A program made the translations under genes and the position numbers. The notes beneath the pieces were generated by a model. The model searched no databases and was not told the origin of the DNA. It was given only the letters and a program-made list of their open reading frames with translations. Source: Bacillota bacterium (GTDB lineage Bacteria; Vulcanimicrobiota; JAMDEM01). From it: a stretch of DNA of 7,317 nt. Position 1 is the first letter of the stretch, and each line of letters opens with the position of its first letter. Below are positions 5,797 to 7,317 of this stretch, piece after piece. The stretch is taken from assembly GCA_023486985.1 (NCBI GenBank), contig JAMDEM010000111.1, positions 1-7,317 of the forward strand. The letters run 5' to 3'.

Positions 5797-6336
5797 ATGC
5801 CCGAGTTAACTCTTGAGTCTGATATAGTTTATACGGGAAAAATTTTAAACCTGCGGGTAGAAAAGGTTTCCCTTCCCAACGGAAGAGAAACAGTCAGGGA
5901 AATTGTGGACCATCCTCCTTCAGTCTGCGCCATCATCAGCACTGCATCAAATAAAATAATAATGGTAAAGCAGTTTCGCAAGTCTGTGGAAAAAGAGCTG
6001 TGGGAACTCCCGGCTGGAAAACTTGAACCCGGGGAAGACATTGAAACAACACTTCGGCGCGAAATGGAAGAAGAAGCGGGCTTAATCGGGGGTCACATAG
6101 AAAAACTTTGCGAGTTTTATGTAAGCCCCGGATTCTGCACCGAGAAGATGCACCTTTTTCACATCAAAGGCGGAAAGATTGACAAAGCAAAGCCGCAGTT
6201 TGATGAGATTATAAAAGTTGCAGAATTTGAGCCCGAAGAAATTTTGAAAATGATTCGCGAAGGGGAAATCGAAGACGGCAAAACAATCGCCGGGATTTTA
6301 CTCTGGGGCGATATGTACCAGACACTCGAAGACTAA
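5797..6336 (+). CDS. nudF: Nudix hydrolase, ADP-ribose pyrophosphatase type
   Basis: A 179-residue cytoplasmic enzyme that probably splits ADP-ribose, or a similar nucleoside diphosphate sugar, into AMP and a sugar phosphate. The Nudix box G-x5-E-x7-REUxEExGU is complete at residues 74-96: Gly74, Glu80, Arg88-Glu89, Glu92-Glu93, Gly95. The preceding ELWELPAGK and following YVSPGFCTEKMHLF (Pro111 about 16 residues after the box) are the pattern of ADP-ribose pyrophosphatases. The N-terminal strands (IVYTGKILNLRVEKVSLPNG, 10-29) form the usual dimerisation sheet. Length fits the family. The ATG has AGGAGG seven bases upstream. Its leader carries the palindromic repeat ending at 5763, and its 3' end faces a convergent gene across a tandem-hairpin region. 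The exact substrate cannot be read from sequence; the gene symbol is by family resemblance. Confidence 0.92.
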   Translation: MPELTLESDIVYTGKILNLRVEKVSLPNGRETVREIVDHPPSVCAIISTASNKIIMVKQFRKSVEKELWELPAGKLEPGEDIETTLRREMEEEAGLIGGHIEKLCEFYVSPGFCTEKMHLFHIKGGKIDKAKPQFDEIIKVAEFEPEEILKMIREGEIEDGKTIAGILLWGDMYQTLED

Positions 6337-6344
6337 ACCTTTTT

Positions 6345-6435
6345 CCTCCCCCTCTTTGCTTGTAGCGCCCGTTCCCCGAACGGGCATTTGTAGGGGTCGG
6401 ATTTATCCGACCCGATATTGAGGGGGCAGGGGGAG
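6345..6435. repeat. Two tandem TTGTAG-palindrome units in an outer stem; likely bidirectional terminator
   Basis: Two 28-base-spaced units begin TTGTAG (6360-6365 and 6388-6393). The first carries GCCCGTTC/GAACGGGC (6367-6374 with 6378-6385, loop CCC), the second GGGTCGGA/TCCGACCC (6394-6401 with 6406-6413, loop TTTA). Outside them CCTCCCCCTC (6345-6354) pairs with GAGGGGGcAGG (6420-6430) with one bulge, so the whole can close as a three-way junction. It fills the gap between convergent genes ending at 6336 and 6446, where it could stop both transcripts. There is a short T-run (6340-6344) on the plus strand before the stem, but no strong U-tract after the hairpins. Confidence 0.7.
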
Positions 6436-6445
6436 TTAATCCTCC

Positions 6446-7317
6446 TTACGCCTCAAAAAGATTCTCCAGATACTGATACATCTGGGGATCGTTTTCTTTT
6501 AACTTCCCGGAAAGATTTTTATTGAAAAAAGCTTCAACCGATTCGGCAAAATACTCGGCCGGATTGGTAAGGGCATACTGGCTTATAACGCCTTTTCGGC
6601 TTTCCTTGAAAAGATTCCACAACTGAACCGATAAAGGCAATCGCCTTTGATTTCTTTCGCTGAAAGTATGGTCAAAAGCATGGGCAAATTCGTGGCGTGA
6701 AGTACAGCGGTAGGCGGAGCCGATTTTTTCTTCCCCTATGACAATAAGCCGCCTGCTTTGCTCGTAAATCCCCCTCACTATGTCCCAGTCTCTTCCGTCA
6801 AAAGTTTTTTCGCCCCTGCCCACCACAGCCATTCCGGCAATTTTTAAACTTGATATTACCTGTCCCCTTTCAAGGACAATAATCCTAACGCCGAACTGCT
6901 TGCAGGTCTCCACAATTTTTTCGCCCAGGACTTCCAGTTCTTTTTTTAAACTTTCCTTTACCCTGCCTGAAGGCGAATAAATTATCATCTTTTCCAGCAA
7001 GTCCATAATCTTGCCGTTTTTCGCGGCGCGCCTTTCTTCGTCGTCTTTCTGCCGGCGGCTTAACTGTATTTCAATCTTAGGCTCTTCTTTTTTTCCTTTT
7101 AATTCCTCCCTGCCGTACACAACATCCCTTAACTGCCTGAAGGTGTAAAAAAGCTCCTGAAATTCCCTGTCCTCTTTAATAGCCTTTGAAAAATCCCCTC
7201 CGCCGTCGGTCATTCTTTTGCGGAGCTGTTTTAAAATTTCTTTTGCCTGGGGCGAAAGTTCCACTGCATCGGTAAGAAGAAGGGCAAGAGCAACGGAATC
7301 ATCAACTTCCCTGAAAA
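6446..7317 (-). CDS. Zinc metallopeptidase resembling anthrax lethal factor / Pro-Pro endopeptidase (partial, open at right edge)
   Basis: The catalytic domain carries HEFAH (His191, Glu192, His195, counting from the GTG at 7264), then Tyr230 in ISQYALTNPAEYFAES and Glu237. HExxH followed by a Tyr and, exactly seven residues later, a Glu in YxxTNPxEYFAE is the layout of the lethal factor C-domain and of clostridial Pro-Pro endopeptidases, where the two His and the Glu bind zinc. The stretch RDWDIVRGIYEQSRRLIVIGEE (158-179) precedes it as in that family. Upstream is a charged, probably helical region (1-120). The frame stays open past 7264 to the window edge (FREVDDSVALALLLTDA before the GTG), and that GTG has no ribosome site, so the gene most likely begins outside the window. 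A short form from 7264 would be 272 residues. Without the N-terminus, export cannot be judged. It converges on the Nudix gene. Confidence 0.82.
   Translation of the reverse strand, partial: FREVDDSVALALLLTDAVELSPQAKEILKQLRKRMTDGGGDFSKAIKEDREFQELFYTFRQLRDVVYGREELKGKKEEPKIEIQLSRRQKDDEERRAAKNGKIMDLLEKMIIYSPSGRVKESLKKELEVLGEKIVETCKQFGVRIIVLERGQVISSLKIAGMAVVGRGEKTFDGRDWDIVRGIYEQSRRLIVIGEEKIGSAYRCTSRHEFAHAFDHTFSERNQRRLPLSVQLWNLFKESRKGVISQYALTNPAEYFAESVEAFFNKNLSGKLKENDPQMYQYLENLFEA

Noticed and set aside
5829..6041. 70-codon minus-strand frame inside the Nudix gene
   Set aside because: It is a shadow of the Nudix box region.
6780..6980. 66-codon plus-strand frame inside the peptidase gene
   Set aside because: It is antisense to the catalytic part of the peptidase and has no start signals.

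Overview
The window is a piece of bacterial chromosome carrying ordinary single-copy genes separated by repeat-laden intergenic DNA. No rRNA, tRNA, CRISPR array, intact transposase or phage gene was seen. The organism cannot be named. Three Sec-type secreted proteins, uneven base composition, and several families of short palindromic intergenic repeats suggest an uncultured or environmental bacterium with a repeat-rich genome. The repeat types resemble ones I recall from Desulfobacterota, Nitrospirota and related lineages, but that placement rests on memory only.

Left part, minus strand (1-1512). The left edge cuts a cob(I)alamin adenosyltransferase gene (cobO type), of which only the N-terminal 74 residues with the ATP-binding loop are present. 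Upstream of it is a translationally coupled pair: a DUF4258 protein (552-890) followed by a short MqsA/YgiT-type zinc-finger protein (331-552). This has the layout of a toxin-first toxin-antitoxin module. Further upstream is a secreted 169-residue protein built from two copies of a BamE/SmpA-like motif (1003-1512).

Middle, plus strand (1681-5574). A secreted alpha/beta hydrolase with a full Ser-Asp-His triad (1681-2391) and a secreted NTF2-like + DUF4163/DUF3298 (RsiV/PdaC-like) protein (2416-3486) form a likely two-gene operon divergent from the BamE-like gene. The second of these genes is noticeably AT-rich. An intergenic region of about 360 bases follows. It holds dispersed-repeat sequence and a very good sigma70 promoter (3755-3783), which drives a 576-residue protein of unknown function. 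That protein has an internal duplication (about 75-238 and 295-458), a His/Pro/Gln-rich hinge, and a Pro/Gly/Tyr/Met-rich tail. A strong intrinsic terminator ends it at 5601-5638.

Right part (5640-7317). A second copy of the same intergenic repeat lies in front of a NudF-type ADP-ribose pyrophosphatase (5797-6336, plus). This gene converges on a zinc metallopeptidase of the anthrax lethal factor / Pro-Pro endopeptidase type (6446 to beyond the right edge, minus). The gap between the two is filled by two tandem TTGTAG-palindrome units inside an outer stem. The most interesting material is the duplicated 576-residue protein and the possibility that the Pro-Pro-type peptidase nearby acts on its proline-rich linkers.
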